From the NCBI RefSeq assembly GCF_039973015.1, contig NZ_JBDWLT010000008.1, positions 186,001 through 250,000 of the forward strand: a DNA stretch of 64,000 nucleotides. The letters are read 5' to 3'. A program made the position numbers and the translations under genes. The first letter of the stretch is position 1. Each line of letters starts with the position of its first letter. The notes below the pieces were generated by a model, which saw nothing but the letters and a program-made list of their open reading frames with translations, ran no database searches and was not told the origin of the DNA. This DNA comes from Parvibaculum sp039973015. GTDB taxonomy: Bacteria; Pseudomonadota; Alphaproteobacteria; Parvibaculales; Parvibaculaceae. Shown here piece by piece: positions 40,294 to 49,985 of the stretch.

Positions 40294-42393
40294 ATGAAGC
40301 TCACTCCTCCCGGCGTTGCGCCCCGTGCCGAAAAGCGGCCGGTGACTGACGAGCATCACGGCATTTCACGCATCGACAATTACGCCTGGCTCCGCGACGA
40401 GAGCTGGCGCGATGTGATGCGCGATCCGAATGTTCTGGACGGACAAATCCGGGCCTATCTCGAAGCTGAGAACAGCTACACGGAAGAGGCGCTCAAGCCT
40501 CTCGCAGAGCTGCGCGAGACGCTTTTCAAGGAGATGAAGGGCCGGATCAAGGAGGATGACAGCTCCGTTCCCTCGCCCGATGGCCCCTTCGCCTACTACA
40601 CCCGCTTTGTCGAAGGTGCGCAGCATCCGCTCTTTTGCCGCCGCCCCCGCGACAGCGAAACGGGCGAGCAACTTGTCCTCGATGCCAACAAGGAAGCGGA
40701 AGGCGAGGCCTATTTCCGTGTCGGCGACGTCGATCATGCGCCGACGCACCGGCTTGCCGCCTGGTCCGCAGACCGCAAGGGCTCGGAATATTTCACGATA
40801 CGCCTGCGAGACCTCGAAACAGGCAAGGATCTTGATGACGAAGTGCCCGATACTTCGCCCGGCATCGCATGGGATGCGCAAGGCGAGAGCTTCCTCTATA
40901 CGCAAGTGGACGACGAGCATCGCCCGCTGAAGGTATTCCGCCATATCGTTGGAACACCGGCATCCGAAGACAAGCTCATCTATACGGAACGAGATGAAGG
41001 CTTCTTTGTCGGCGTCGGCAAGACGCAAAGCGGCAAATGGATTGTCATATCGAGCCACGACCACCAGACGAGCGAAATCTATCTGATCCCCGCAGATGCG
41101 CCCGAGACACCGCCAAAGCTCGTCGCGCCGCGCGAAGACGGCGTCGAGTACGATCTTGAGCATGATGCGCCCCGAAACCGCTTTCTCATTCTTACCAATG
41201 CGGATGGCGCCGAAGACTTCAAGATTGTCGAAGCACCGGAGGATATGCCCGGTCGCGAGAACTGGCACGATCATATCCCGCACCGGCCGGGCACGCTGAT
41301 CCTCAACCATGTCGCCTATCGCGACCATTACGTACGCCTTGAGCGAAAAGACGGGCTTCCGCGCATCGCGGTGCGCCGTATTGCCGATGGAAAAGAGCAT
41401 GAGATCGGCTTCGACGAGGAAGCCTATGACCTCAATATGGGTTCGGGCTACGAGTACGAAACCACGCTGATGCGCTTTGCCTACAGCTCGATGACGACAC
41501 CGGCCGAGGTCTATGACTACGATCTCGAAACACGGACGCGCACACTTCGCAAGCGCCAGGAAGTTCCCTCCGGGCATAACCCCGCCGATTATGTCACGCG
41601 GCGCATCTTCGCTACCGCGTCCGATGGCGAACAAGTGCCGGTATCGCTCGTTCACCGCCGCGACCTTGCGCTCGACGGCAGCGCGCCCTGTCTTCTCTAC
41701 GGCTATGGCTCATACGGCATAAGCATTCCGGCATCTTTCTCGACGACCTGCCTCTCACTTGCCGATCGCGGCTTCGTCTATGCCATCGCGCATATTCGTG
41801 GCGGCAAGGAAAAGGGATATCGCTGGTATTCGGACGGCAAGTTGCTGAAGAAAAAGAACACCTTCACCGATTTCATCGCGGCAGGCGAACATCTGGCGAA
41901 AGAGGGCTTTACCTCGCGCGGGAATATCGTCGCACATGGCGGCAGTGCAGGCGGCATGCTGATGGGTGCGGTCGCAAACATGGCGCCCGATCTCTTCAAG
42001 GGCATCCTTGCGGAAGTTCCCTTCGTCGACGTGCTGGCAACGATCCTCGATGCTTCGCTGCCGCTCACACCACCGGAGTGGAACGAGTGGGGCAACCCGG
42101 TCGAAAGCCGCGAGGCTTATGAGAACATTGCCTCATACTCGCCCTACGACAATGTGCGCAAACAGGCTTATCCCCACATCTTCGCGCTGGGTGGCCTGAC
42201 CGATCCACGCGTCACCTATTGGGAGCCTGCGAAATGGGTCGCGAAGCTTCGGGAATGCCGAACGAATGACGGTATCACGCTGCTCCACATCAATATGGAT
42301 GCAGGTCATGGCGGGGCTTCCGGCCGCTTCGAGCGGCTGAGAGAGGTCGCACGCGTCTATGCCTTCGCGCTCGCCGTGACGGAAAAAGCCTGA
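40294..42393 (+). CDS. ptrB: Oligopeptidase B (S9A prolyl oligopeptidase family)
   Basis: A 699-residue cytosolic serine peptidase that cleaves short peptides, usually after Arg or Lys. The N-terminal 400 residues form the beta-propeller; the C-terminal alpha/beta-hydrolase domain has the nucleophile Ser551 in GGSAGG, Asp in GLTDPRVTYWEPAKW and His in DAGHGGASGR. AHIRGGKEKGYRWY is an S9A signature. It is 10 bases downstream of msrB. Its end is 69 bases from the convergent TauD-type gene. Confidence 0.93.
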   Translation: MKLTPPGVAPRAEKRPVTDEHHGISRIDNYAWLRDESWRDVMRDPNVLDGQIRAYLEAENSYTEEALKPLAELRETLFKEMKGRIKEDDSSVPSPDGPFAYYTRFVEGAQHPLFCRRPRDSETGEQLVLDANKEAEGEAYFRVGDVDHAPTHRLAAWSADRKGSEYFTIRLRDLETGKDLDDEVPDTSPGIAWDAQGESFLYTQVDDEHRPLKVFRHIVGTPASEDKLIYTERDEGFFVGVGKTQSGKWIVISSHDHQTSEIYLIPADAPETPPKLVAPREDGVEYDLEHDAPRNRFLILTNADGAEDFKIVEAPEDMPGRENWHDHIPHRPGTLILNHVAYRDHYVRLERKDGLPRIAVRRIADGKEHEIGFDEEAYDLNMGSGYEYETTLMRFAYSSMTTPAEVYDYDLETRTRTLRKRQEVPSGHNPADYVTRRIFATASDGEQVPVSLVHRRDLALDGSAPCLLYGYGSYGISIPASFSTTCLSLADRGFVYAIAHIRGGKEKGYRWYSDGKLLKKKNTFTDFIAAGEHLAKEGFTSRGNIVAHGGSAGGMLMGAVANMAPDLFKGILAEVPFVDVLATILDASLPLTPPEWNEWGNPVESREAYENIASYSPYDNVRKQAYPHIFALGGLTDPRVTYWEPAKWVAKLRECRTNDGITLLHINMDAGHGGASGRFERLREVARVYAFALAVTEKA

Positions 42394-42462
42394 TCCCCAG
42401 AAAGCTCGGGCCACACTCCGTCCCCGAAGCGCGGCCCGCAGGCGCCCGTCCCTTGCTGATTT

Positions 42463-43320
42463 TCAGTAAGGGCGATCGCCAATGATGGTGACGCGTTCCA
42501 TCTGCCGGACAGCCGGCCAGTAATCCGCGGCGGCATAATGCTGACAGGCGCGATTGTCCCAGAACGCAATCGAGTTCTTCTGCCAGCGGAAACGGCATTG
42601 ATACTCGGGAACAGCCGCCTGCGCGTAGAGATGCGCAAGCAGGGCGTCGGACTCCGCCTTCTCCATGCCGACGATATGTTGCGTGAAGGCGATGTTCACA
42701 TAGATGCCCTTGCGGCCTGTTTCAGGATGGGTACGCACGACTGGATGTTCCACCATCGGATACTTCCGGTTCATTTCCTTGATTTCCTCCGGTGTCTTCC
42801 CCGCCTTCTCCATCAGCTTGCGAAAATGTGCAAAATCATGGACGGCAACAGCACCGTCGATCTTCCCCTTCACCTCTTCGGATAGACCGTCATAGGCCGC
42901 ATACATGTCGGAGAAGAGCGTATCGCCACCGACATCAGGGACCTCGACGGCGCGCAAAACGGAGCCAAGCGACGGGCATTCGCGCCAGGTCACGTCGCTG
43001 TGCCACTTGTTCTCCTTGCCCGGCCGCTCCCGATTATGGGTGATGGCGAGAACTTCCGGGTAACCTTCCTTGTGGGGGGCGAAGGGATGTACCTCCAGTT
43101 CGCCAAACTGGCGGGCAAAGGCGAGATGTTGTTCGGTCGTGATGTCCTGATCGCGGAAGAATATGACCTTCCATTGCAGTAACGCTTCGCGCAGTACGGC
43201 CCGCGTTGCGGCATCCGTTGGTCTGGAAAGGTCGATACCTGAAATTTCCGCGCCGATGGCCGGGGTGAGCGGAGCTATCGAAAACGCCGCCGTCTCTGGT
43301 AACACAGCTGCCTGACTCAT
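42463..43320 (-). CDS. TauD/TfdA-family Fe(II)/2-oxoglutarate dioxygenase 1
   Basis: A 285-residue cupin-fold dioxygenase. The iron facial triad is H107 and D109 (WHSD) with a distal His in NRACQHYAAADYW near residue 262; the 2-oxoglutarate Arg is in QMERVTIIG. Family members cleave taurine, alkylsulfates, phenoxyacetates or other acids oxidatively; the primary substrate is not readable. It is divergent from an IclR-type regulator with a TGGAA-A-TTCCA site between them, so it is probably substrate-induced. Two more members of the family lie 8-9 kb away. Confidence 0.9.
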   Translation of the reverse strand: MSQAAVLPETAAFSIAPLTPAIGAEISGIDLSRPTDAATRAVLREALLQWKVIFFRDQDITTEQHLAFARQFGELEVHPFAPHKEGYPEVLAITHNRERPGKENKWHSDVTWRECPSLGSVLRAVEVPDVGGDTLFSDMYAAYDGLSEEVKGKIDGAVAVHDFAHFRKLMEKAGKTPEEIKEMNRKYPMVEHPVVRTHPETGRKGIYVNIAFTQHIVGMEKAESDALLAHLYAQAAVPEYQCRFRWQKNSIAFWDNRACQHYAAADYWPAVRQMERVTIIGDRPY

Positions 43321-43405
43321 GATTTCCTCCTCCTGACGGGATTCCTCCGATCCCTCGATTGTGGAAGCCTAATGCGAGAATGCGCCCGAGCGCCCGCTCG
43401 CAATT

Positions 43406-43416
43406 TGGAAATTCCA
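43406..43416. promoter_or_regulatory. IclR-type operator candidate
   Basis: The perfect palindrome TGGAA-A-TTCCA lies between the divergent dioxygenase and IclR genes. IclR-family operators in E. coli contain TGGAAAT...TTTCCA halves, so it resembles the family's recognition pattern. A nearby GGAATT at 43423 may add a half-site. Confidence 0.5.
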
Positions 43417-43458
43417 TCCTGCGGAATTAAGATATGGGTTTGTGACGCGGAGAGGCCA

Positions 43459-44250
43459 ATGCCGCACTCACCCGGCGACATCGAAGGCGTGCAACCCGTT
43501 CTGCGCAGTCTTGCCGTTCTCGAAGCCTTGAGTGCGGCAAGAACGGCGACACTTACTCATCTGCACCATGCGACGGGTCTGCCGAAGCCTACGCTTGTTC
43601 GTCTTCTCGACACGATGATCTCCGCCGGCTATGTGCGCCGCATTTCACGCACCGCCGGTTACACGCTTACCGAGCGGGTTCTTCGCCTTTCCAGTGGCTT
43701 CCGTCATGCCGATCTTGTCGTGGAAGCATCAAGACCGTTTCTTTCCGCCCTCACGGCAGAGCATAAATGGCCGGTTGCCCTAGCAACGCTCGATCACGAA
43801 GCCATGCTGGTGCGCATTTCGACACGTCATCAGAGTCCGTTCAGTACCGATCCGGACTGGTTGAACAGGCGGCTCCCGATGCTCGTCTCGGCGCTTGGGC
43901 GGGCATATCTCGCGTTCTGCCCTGCAGAAGAACGGCGTCTCATTCTCGCGGCCCTCAAAAGCTCAAAAGCATCGATGAACACACAGGCGCGCGATGAGAA
44001 ATATGTTTTGTCCATGCTCGATGCGATCCGCAAGCGCGGCTACGCCACAACCGCACCAATGCGCGGTGACCCCGCAATGGGCCTTGCCATTCCCATCATG
44101 GGAGGAGAGAGGGTCGCTGCCTGCATTACCATGCGCTATCTGGGCTCGACCATGAACGAAACGGAAGCCGCCGAGCGCTATCTCGTCCCCATGCAAAATG
44201 CCGCAATGGCAATAGCCGCTGCGCATGGACGCATGCTCAGCGGCGCGTAA
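43459..44250 (+). CDS. IclR-family transcriptional regulator
   Basis: A 263-residue regulator. The N-terminal winged helix (residues about 8-70: VQPVLRSLAVLEALSAA...LPKPTLVRLLDTMISAGYV) is followed by the IclR effector domain (about 90-260). The ATG at 43459 has GGAGAGGC upstream. It is divergent from dioxygenase 1, which it most likely regulates, and overlaps the end of the convergent GH5 gene by 14 bases. The effector is unknown. Confidence 0.9.
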   Translation: MPHSPGDIEGVQPVLRSLAVLEALSAARTATLTHLHHATGLPKPTLVRLLDTMISAGYVRRISRTAGYTLTERVLRLSSGFRHADLVVEASRPFLSALTAEHKWPVALATLDHEAMLVRISTRHQSPFSTDPDWLNRRLPMLVSALGRAYLAFCPAEERRLILAALKSSKASMNTQARDEKYVLSMLDAIRKRGYATTAPMRGDPAMGLAIPIMGGERVAACITMRYLGSTMNETEAAERYLVPMQNAAMAIAAAHGRMLSGA

Positions 44251-46207
44251 TCGTCACCGCGACCTTGCTGGAGCCGATAGCATGGACGCGAAGGCTCTGG
44301 TTGTCCTCGTCGCTGGTCGCTTCGCCGCCTTCGACCTCAACATCGTAGCCGTTCGGATATTGCAGCCGAGGCACGAAGATTTCCGTCTCGCCCCCCTCCT
44401 CAGCCTCGTAGACAAAACGAAACGCGCCGCTTTCACGCTTGAACTTCATCTTGAGCGGCCGGCCGGAAATCGCGCGCGCGTAAGGCCTTACGAAGCCCTT
44501 GAGGCCGCGGCCGCCACTGTCTATGTCCGAAGGATCGGTCCTCTGGTCGATGCTGTAGATCGAGAGGTCTTCCTGGTTCCAACCGTCGCCCACAGCCTGA
44601 TCGTTGCGATTGGAAGCGGTGTAGTTCCACTGCGTCGAATTCATCAGCAGCTGGTCGAGCGCGTTATACATGAGGTCGAGCGCAATGATGTGCTTCTCCC
44701 AAGGGACTTCCGTCCGGTCGCCTGCGTCCCATGCCTTGTAGGCGGCGGCCTCGTCCAGGTCGAAGGGAATACCGAACTCGCCGAGGAGCGCGGGTGCGCC
44801 TTCTCCCCCGTTGAGAGTTACCGAAGCATCCTTCAGACGGCCGAGCTGGCGCACATAGGAAGCCTCGATCGCATCCGCGCCTTCCGTCGTTCGGCCGGTA
44901 TAGGGATTGACCTTCACCGGGAAGTCGAAGCGCTTGGTCGAGAGTGTCACGATGTCGTACCAGTGGCTTGCATTCACCGTGCGTTCCGGCATGTCCGGCG
45001 GAAAGCCATGACCGAGGCCCGCACCCGGGTCGAGTTCTGCAAAAAGCAGCCAGTCCTTGTTGATGGCACGGACACGCTCGGCAACGCGCGCGAAGAACGG
45101 CCCCATGAAATCCTTTTCCATTTCGAAGCGGCGATCGCCACGCTCGACGAAGAACTCTTCATTCAAAGCTTCGATCGTGCCACCAGCAAGGCGATAGACG
45201 CCCGCGCGCTCGAAGGGGCATGCCGCCTTGTCCTTCCAGATAGACACGCCGTCGGGATTGACCAGCACGTCGCGCTTCTTCACGACGGCACGCTGCTCCC
45301 AGTCGATTCCCATTTCGGGGATTTCGCGCGCAAGGCCGCGCGCCGCCGCGAAGCCATCAAGCGGCGACCAGGCAAGCCCCGGCCGCGCGGGAAACGGATT
45401 CTTCTCGGTCGGCCCGAGGTGGCGATAGCTGAGCGAGAGGCCTACATAGCCGGAACCCGGCTCATTCAGCGAGTCGAAGCCGATCACATTGGGCAAATCC
45501 TTTACCCGTTCGGCCACAGCCTCCATCGCCCCGAGATAGTGCTCCTGCAGAAAGTCCTGCGCGGTCCGGCCCTGCACCATGAAATCCGGGCAGAAGGTAT
45601 TTCCGGCAAAGAAGAGCGTCCACATGATCGCATTCGCCGGATATTTGTAATTCTGCGACCAGGTCATGGTCGGATAGTTTTCTTCCTGCCGTCCGCCGCG
45701 CGCGGCGTCATACTTGTATTGCATGACATGCGCGGCGCCCGAGGCGTGGAACTTCGTGAAATCCAGTCCCACGGCATCGAATAGCCATGCGGGTGCACCG
45801 TCGCCACCGGTCATCCGGCTCCAGACGTCCTGATGAAAATCGACGAAGACATACATGCCGTAATCGCCTGCCTTGCGGCAGAGCGTCGCGAAATAATCGA
45901 GATAGGCCTCGTCATAACGGAATGGCCCCTCATGCTCGACCGCCTCCCAGGTCGTGAGCAGGCGCAGGCAGTTGAAGCCCCATGCCTTCAGCCGCGCGAA
46001 ATGCTCGTCCGCCTCCGCGAGCGGAAAAGGACGCCCCACAAACGAGACGGTTCGGTGATCGGCAAAATCGGTGGGGATGTTGGTGTGCCCGTTCGGCGCG
46101 TAGGGCACCTTGCAGTCGCCACCGAGATTGACGCCACGCAGGAGGCGCGTCCGCCCATCGGTATCCCTGAACCACTCCCCTTCCATCCCAAGCCGCGGCA
46201 GCGTCAT
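44237..46207 (-). CDS. Glycoside hydrolase, GH5-like (endoglycosylceramidase-type)
   Basis: A 656-residue cytosolic-looking glycosidase. The TIM-barrel part starts RLLRGVNLGGDCKVPY and has the acid/base Glu in DSLNEPGSG (about residue 250) and the nucleophile Glu in LLGEFGIPF (about 480), both on typical GH5 strand ends. FVDFHQDVWSR is a further signature shared with endoglycoceramidases. The C-terminal 100 residues form a beta-sandwich. No signal peptide is visible at the ATG 46205-46207, which has GAGGAGG upstream; the frame is open further back without support. Substrate unproven. Confidence 0.82.
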   Translation of the reverse strand: MTLPRLGMEGEWFRDTDGRTRLLRGVNLGGDCKVPYAPNGHTNIPTDFADHRTVSFVGRPFPLAEADEHFARLKAWGFNCLRLLTTWEAVEHEGPFRYDEAYLDYFATLCRKAGDYGMYVFVDFHQDVWSRMTGGDGAPAWLFDAVGLDFTKFHASGAAHVMQYKYDAARGGRQEENYPTMTWSQNYKYPANAIMWTLFFAGNTFCPDFMVQGRTAQDFLQEHYLGAMEAVAERVKDLPNVIGFDSLNEPGSGYVGLSLSYRHLGPTEKNPFPARPGLAWSPLDGFAAARGLAREIPEMGIDWEQRAVVKKRDVLVNPDGVSIWKDKAACPFERAGVYRLAGGTIEALNEEFFVERGDRRFEMEKDFMGPFFARVAERVRAINKDWLLFAELDPGAGLGHGFPPDMPERTVNASHWYDIVTLSTKRFDFPVKVNPYTGRTTEGADAIEASYVRQLGRLKDASVTLNGGEGAPALLGEFGIPFDLDEAAAYKAWDAGDRTEVPWEKHIIALDLMYNALDQLLMNSTQWNYTASNRNDQAVGDGWNQEDLSIYSIDQRTDPSDIDSGGRGLKGFVRPYARAISGRPLKMKFKRESGAFRFVYEAEEGGETEIFVPRLQYPNGYDVEVEGGEATSDEDNQSLRVHAIGSSKVAVTITRR

Positions 46208-46322
46208 CCCGTCCTCCTCTTGTTGTTGATCGGAGGATAACGGGCACGGACCCCAGGGAACAGGCGCAACGGCCAATATTTGCAAGCCGGCGCCCGAGGG
46301 GGCACCATCCCGCCATCGAAAT

Positions 46323-47420
46323 ATGAGAACCCTTGGGGAGCAGAAGACCGTGAACGCGCCGACGAGTGAGAAGACAAGAGAGAACCTGCCGCCGCTGCCA
46401 GCCCAGCCGAAGGGCTTGCCCTGGCCAACCGGGGAATGGCCTGAAAGCGATTTGCCTGCAGGGACCGACAAAAAGCGGCTCGCGGCACTGATGAATCATG
46501 CTTTCGCCGACGAAGCCCCCGCCGATCTCGGTGAAACTCATGCCGCCGTCATCATCAAGGACGGCAAGCTCGTACATGAGCGCTACTGGGCGGGCTTCGG
46601 ACCGGACGTCACCTGCCCCTCGTGGTCAAAGGGAAAAAGCATCACGCATGCTCTTGTCGGCATCCTTGCAGGCGATGGCAAGATCGACATCCATGCGCGC
46701 GCCGATGTGCCCGAATGGGCGGACGAGAGCGATCCGCGCCACGGCATTACGCTTGACCTCCTGCTTCGCATGTCCAGCGGGCTCGCCTTCCGCGAGGATT
46801 ATGTGCCGGAACACCCGTCCGACGTCATCGAGATGCTGTGGGGGGCAGGCAAGGACGATGTGGCGCATTTTGCGGCTTCCTTCCCGCTGGAGCATGAACC
46901 CGGCAGCTACTGGTCCTATGCAAGCGGCACCACAAATATCGTGAGCCGCGCAGCGGCGCGCGCCGCGGGCGCCTTCGGTGCGGATTTCGAGGCTTTCATG
47001 CGCAAGCGGCTTTTCGATCCTCTGGGCATGACGAGTGCAGCGCCGAAATTCGATGCGGCAGGCACCTTCATCGGCTCCTCCTTCTGCTTTTGCACGCCGC
47101 GCGATTTCGCCCGCTTCGGCTATCTCTATCTGCGCGACGGTGTGTGGGATGGCGAACGCCTCCTGCCCGAAGGGTGGGTCGATTATGCGCGCACGCCGAC
47201 ATGGCAGCAGCCGGACAATGAAGGCCCCTATGGCGCGCACTGGTGGCTCGACATTGCTGGCCCCGGCAGCTTCTCGGCCAATGGCTATGAGGGACAATAC
47301 ACGGTCGTGGTGCCAGAGCTCGACATGGTGGTCGTACGGCACGGGAAGACGCCCCTCGAAGCCAAGCTCAATCCGAAGCGGTGGATTGCAGATGTGGTGG
47401 ATTGTTTCCGCACAGCCTGA
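46323..47420 (+). CDS. Serine hydrolase, class C beta-lactamase fold (1)
   Basis: A 365-residue enzyme of the beta-lactamase/esterase group. The nucleophile motif S-x2-K is within SWSKGKSITHAL (about residue 100-111), the second motif is YSYASGTTN (Y-x-N variant), and the third, HGK-like, is VVVRHGKTP. RMSSGLAFREDY and LFDPLGMTSA are typical of the EstB/6-aminohexanoate-dimer-hydrolase group. No signal peptide, so likely intracellular. It is divergent from the GH5 gene. The substrate, an ester or amide, is unknown. Confidence 0.85.
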   Translation: MRTLGEQKTVNAPTSEKTRENLPPLPAQPKGLPWPTGEWPESDLPAGTDKKRLAALMNHAFADEAPADLGETHAAVIIKDGKLVHERYWAGFGPDVTCPSWSKGKSITHALVGILAGDGKIDIHARADVPEWADESDPRHGITLDLLLRMSSGLAFREDYVPEHPSDVIEMLWGAGKDDVAHFAASFPLEHEPGSYWSYASGTTNIVSRAAARAAGAFGADFEAFMRKRLFDPLGMTSAAPKFDAAGTFIGSSFCFCTPRDFARFGYLYLRDGVWDGERLLPEGWVDYARTPTWQQPDNEGPYGAHWWLDIAGPGSFSANGYEGQYTVVVPELDMVVVRHGKTPLEAKLNPKRWIADVVDCFRTA

Positions 47421-47506
47421 GCCCTTCCTCGCGAGGTCAAATTGCGGCGCGCTTCGCTCCCGGCTCGTGTAGACTGCGCCGCGAACAACGGTACAGGGGT
47501 ATTTCC

Positions 47507-47803
47507 TTGGGCAGCATCGTCCGTTTTCCCGGCGATCTCATCACCGAACATGACAGACGGCGGCTGACATCCGCCGCGGAGGGGTCTCCGTTCGACCTCG
47601 AATTCCGGAAGAACGCGCAAGGCGTCCTCGCCTCCTATCTGACGCGTTGCGGGCATCTGCGCCCGAGCTTTCGCCTTCGGAAGTCACCGGAAGGCTGGGA
47701 AGCGATTTCGATGGGAGCAGACGACGCAGGCGTCGTCGCCGCAAGCGGACGCAGTGCGGAAGATCTCTTTCGCGCGCTTCTCCCCTCGTCTGAAAAAAAC
47801 TGA
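47507..47803 (+). CDS. Small hypothetical protein, TTG start
   Basis: A 98-residue basic cytosolic protein (GSIVRFPGDLITEHDRRRL ... ending LLPSSEKN). I chose the TTG at 47507-47509 because AGGGG lies 7 bases upstream; the open frame continues back to 47381 through the end of the previous gene but without a plausible ribosome site. No domain recognised. It sits between two beta-lactamase-fold hydrolases, 26 bases from the second, so co-transcription is likely. Confidence 0.55.
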   Translation: MGSIVRFPGDLITEHDRRRLTSAAEGSPFDLEFRKNAQGVLASYLTRCGHLRPSFRLRKSPEGWEAISMGADDAGVVAASGRSAEDLFRALLPSSEKN

Positions 47804-47828
47804 AAAAACAAATACACGGGAGGATCGA

Positions 47829-49070
47829 ATGAACATTATGGCTGGCATCGCGAAACCGGAGGATCTGGGTCTGGACCCGGCGCGCCTGTCGAACATCACC
47901 AACTACTTCCAATCCTATGTGGACCGGGGAAAAATCGCCGGGTTCTCGACACTGATCTCGCGCCACGGCGAGATCGCGCATTTCGAGACGGCCGGACAGC
48001 GCGATCGCGAGCGCGCCCTTCCGATGGAGAAGGACACGATCTTCCGCATTTATTCGATGACGAAGCCGATCACGAGCCTCGCATTGATGATGCTCTACGA
48101 GGAAGGTCACTTCCAGCTCACGCACCCCGTCTCTCGCTACATCCCGGAATTCAAGGAGCTCAAGGTCTGGGCGGACGGCACAGCGGAAAAATACGAGACG
48201 AAGCCCTGCGAGCGCGAGATGACGATCCGCGACCTGCTCACGCATACATCGGGCCTTACCTATGGCTTCATGTACGAACATCCCGTGGACGAGCTCTATC
48301 GCAAGGCGGGTATCGAGGGCGCGAACACGGTCGGCCTCACTCTCAAGGAAACGGTTCAGGCGCTGGCGAGTATTCCCCTGCTCTTCTCACCCGGCTCCCA
48401 CTGGAGCTATTCGGTCGCCACGGATGTCTGCGGCTATCTTGTGGAGGTGCTATCGGGGCGCCCGCTCGACGAGTTTCTGACCTCGCGCATTTTCGCGCCG
48501 CTCGGTATGAACGATACGGGTTTCTTCGTACCGAAGGACAAGCTCGACCGGTTCGCAACGAATTATTATCGCGATCCGAGGACGCGTAAATCCGGCATCA
48601 TGGATGTGGGCGACGAGACAAGCTCCTATGCCAGAGCGCCGCGTTTCCTCTCCGGTGGCGGGGGCCTCACCTCGACCATCGCCGACTACTGGCGCTTCTG
48701 CCAGATGCTGCTCAATGGCGGAGAGCTCGAAGGGGTGCGCCTCTGCTCACCAAAGACCATTGAGTTCATGACCATGAACCATCTGCCGGGCGGGCAGACG
48801 ATGAAGCAGATGTCGATTTCGGCTTTCAGCGAGCTGGCGGCGGAAGGGGCGGGCTTCGGTCTGGGCTTTCAGGTTCTGCTCGACCCCGCCGAATCCCAGG
48901 CCATCGGGTCCGTGGGCAATTTCTCCTGGGGCGGTGCCGCATCGACCTATTTCTGGATCGATCCGGAGGAGGATCTGATCGCGATATTCATGACGCAACT
49001 CTATCCTTCTTCCACCTACCCGCTTCGGCCGCAGCTTCAGCAACTCGTCTACGGCGCCGTGATCGAGTAA
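47829..49070 (+). CDS. Serine hydrolase, class C beta-lactamase fold (2)
   Basis: A 413-residue enzyme of the EstB-type esterase/beta-lactamase family. The nucleophile is in YSMTKPIT (S-M-T-K), the YxN position reads YSVATD, and GGAAST replaces the KTG-type motif. LTHTSGLTYGF and IFAPLGMNDTGFF are family markers. No signal peptide. ACGGGAGG precedes the ATG at 47829. It may be an intracellular carboxylesterase; its relation to the similar enzyme at 46323 suggests tandem recruitment rather than recent duplication, as the sequences differ widely. Confidence 0.87.
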   Translation: MNIMAGIAKPEDLGLDPARLSNITNYFQSYVDRGKIAGFSTLISRHGEIAHFETAGQRDRERALPMEKDTIFRIYSMTKPITSLALMMLYEEGHFQLTHPVSRYIPEFKELKVWADGTAEKYETKPCEREMTIRDLLTHTSGLTYGFMYEHPVDELYRKAGIEGANTVGLTLKETVQALASIPLLFSPGSHWSYSVATDVCGYLVEVLSGRPLDEFLTSRIFAPLGMNDTGFFVPKDKLDRFATNYYRDPRTRKSGIMDVGDETSSYARAPRFLSGGGGLTSTIADYWRFCQMLLNGGELEGVRLCSPKTIEFMTMNHLPGGQTMKQMSISAFSELAAEGAGFGLGFQVLLDPAESQAIGSVGNFSWGGAASTYFWIDPEEDLIAIFMTQLYPSSTYPLRPQLQQLVYGAVIE

Positions 49071-49079
49071 CCGCACATC

Positions 49080-49985
49080 ATGCCTCTCTGGATCCCGCTG
49101 ACGATTGCGGCTGCCTTCCTGCAGAATCTGCGCTCGACACTGCAGAAGCAGCTTACCGGGCAGATGTCGGCCATTGGCGCGACTTATGTCCGCTTCGTCT
49201 ACGGGCTTCCGGTAGCGGCGCTCTATCTCTTGGGGCTTGCCGCCTTCTCGGATGCGGCATTGCCCCAGCCAAACCCGTCTTTCCTGATTTATGCCGTGAT
49301 CGGCGGTATCGCACAGATATGGGGAACGGTGCTGCTCGTCGCGCTTTTCGCCTATCGGAACTTCGCGGTGGGAACGACCTATTCAAAGACGGAGACGATC
49401 CAGACGGCGCTTTTCGGCATCATCGTACTGGGCGACCATCTCAGCCTCGGCGCTTTCGCGGCAATCCTTATTTCGCTTGCGGGCGTCGTCGCCATTTCCA
49501 TCGCACAGTCCCATCTTACGCTGGGCACTTTCTGGCGCTCGCTCGGCGAGCGGCCCACTCTCATGGGTATTGGCTCTGGGGCCTGCTACGGCATTGCAGC
49601 AGTGTGCTATCGCGCCGCCTCCCTTTCACTGGAAAATCCTGACTTCCTGCTTTCGGCGGGCTACACACTGGCCGCCGTCCTGACCATCCAGACCGTGGTG
49701 ATGACGGTCTGGCTTTATCTGCGCCATCGCAACGAGCTCGCTGCCTCGTTTCGTACGTGGCGCGTGAGCAGTCTCGTCGGCCTCGCTGGGGCACTTGCCT
49801 CGATGGGCTGGTTCACGGCGATGACGATCCAGAATGCGGCCTATGTGCGTGCGCTCGGCCAGATCGAACTCGTTTTCACCTTTGCCTCCTCGCGCTTCCT
49901 CTTTCGCGAGAAAACAAATGCCCTCGAACTCACAGGCATAGCGCTCGTGATCGGCGGTATCTTGCTACTGATTTTCGTTCGCTAG
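49080..49985 (+). CDS. EamA/DMT-superfamily permease
   Basis: A 301-residue inner-membrane protein with ten hydrophobic segments in two EamA halves. NLRSTLQKQLTGQMSAIGATYVRFVYGLP belongs to the first half and TKTETIQTALFG-type sequence (TYSKTETIQTALFG) to its end; the second half ends with the charge-poor GIALVIGGILLLIFVR. It starts 9 bases after the esterase stop, so it may import or export that enzyme's substrate or product. Specificity is unknown. Confidence 0.87.
   Translation: MPLWIPLTIAAAFLQNLRSTLQKQLTGQMSAIGATYVRFVYGLPVAALYLLGLAAFSDAALPQPNPSFLIYAVIGGIAQIWGTVLLVALFAYRNFAVGTTYSKTETIQTALFGIIVLGDHLSLGAFAAILISLAGVVAISIAQSHLTLGTFWRSLGERPTLMGIGSGACYGIAAVCYRAASLSLENPDFLLSAGYTLAAVLTIQTVVMTVWLYLRHRNELAASFRTWRVSSLVGLAGALASMGWFTAMTIQNAAYVRALGQIELVFTFASSRFLFREKTNALELTGIALVIGGILLLIFVR

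Noticed and set aside
44225..45784. A 519-codon open frame opposite the GH5-like gene
   Set aside because: Composition is that of an antisense shadow; the GH5 catalytic motifs on the minus strand are clear.
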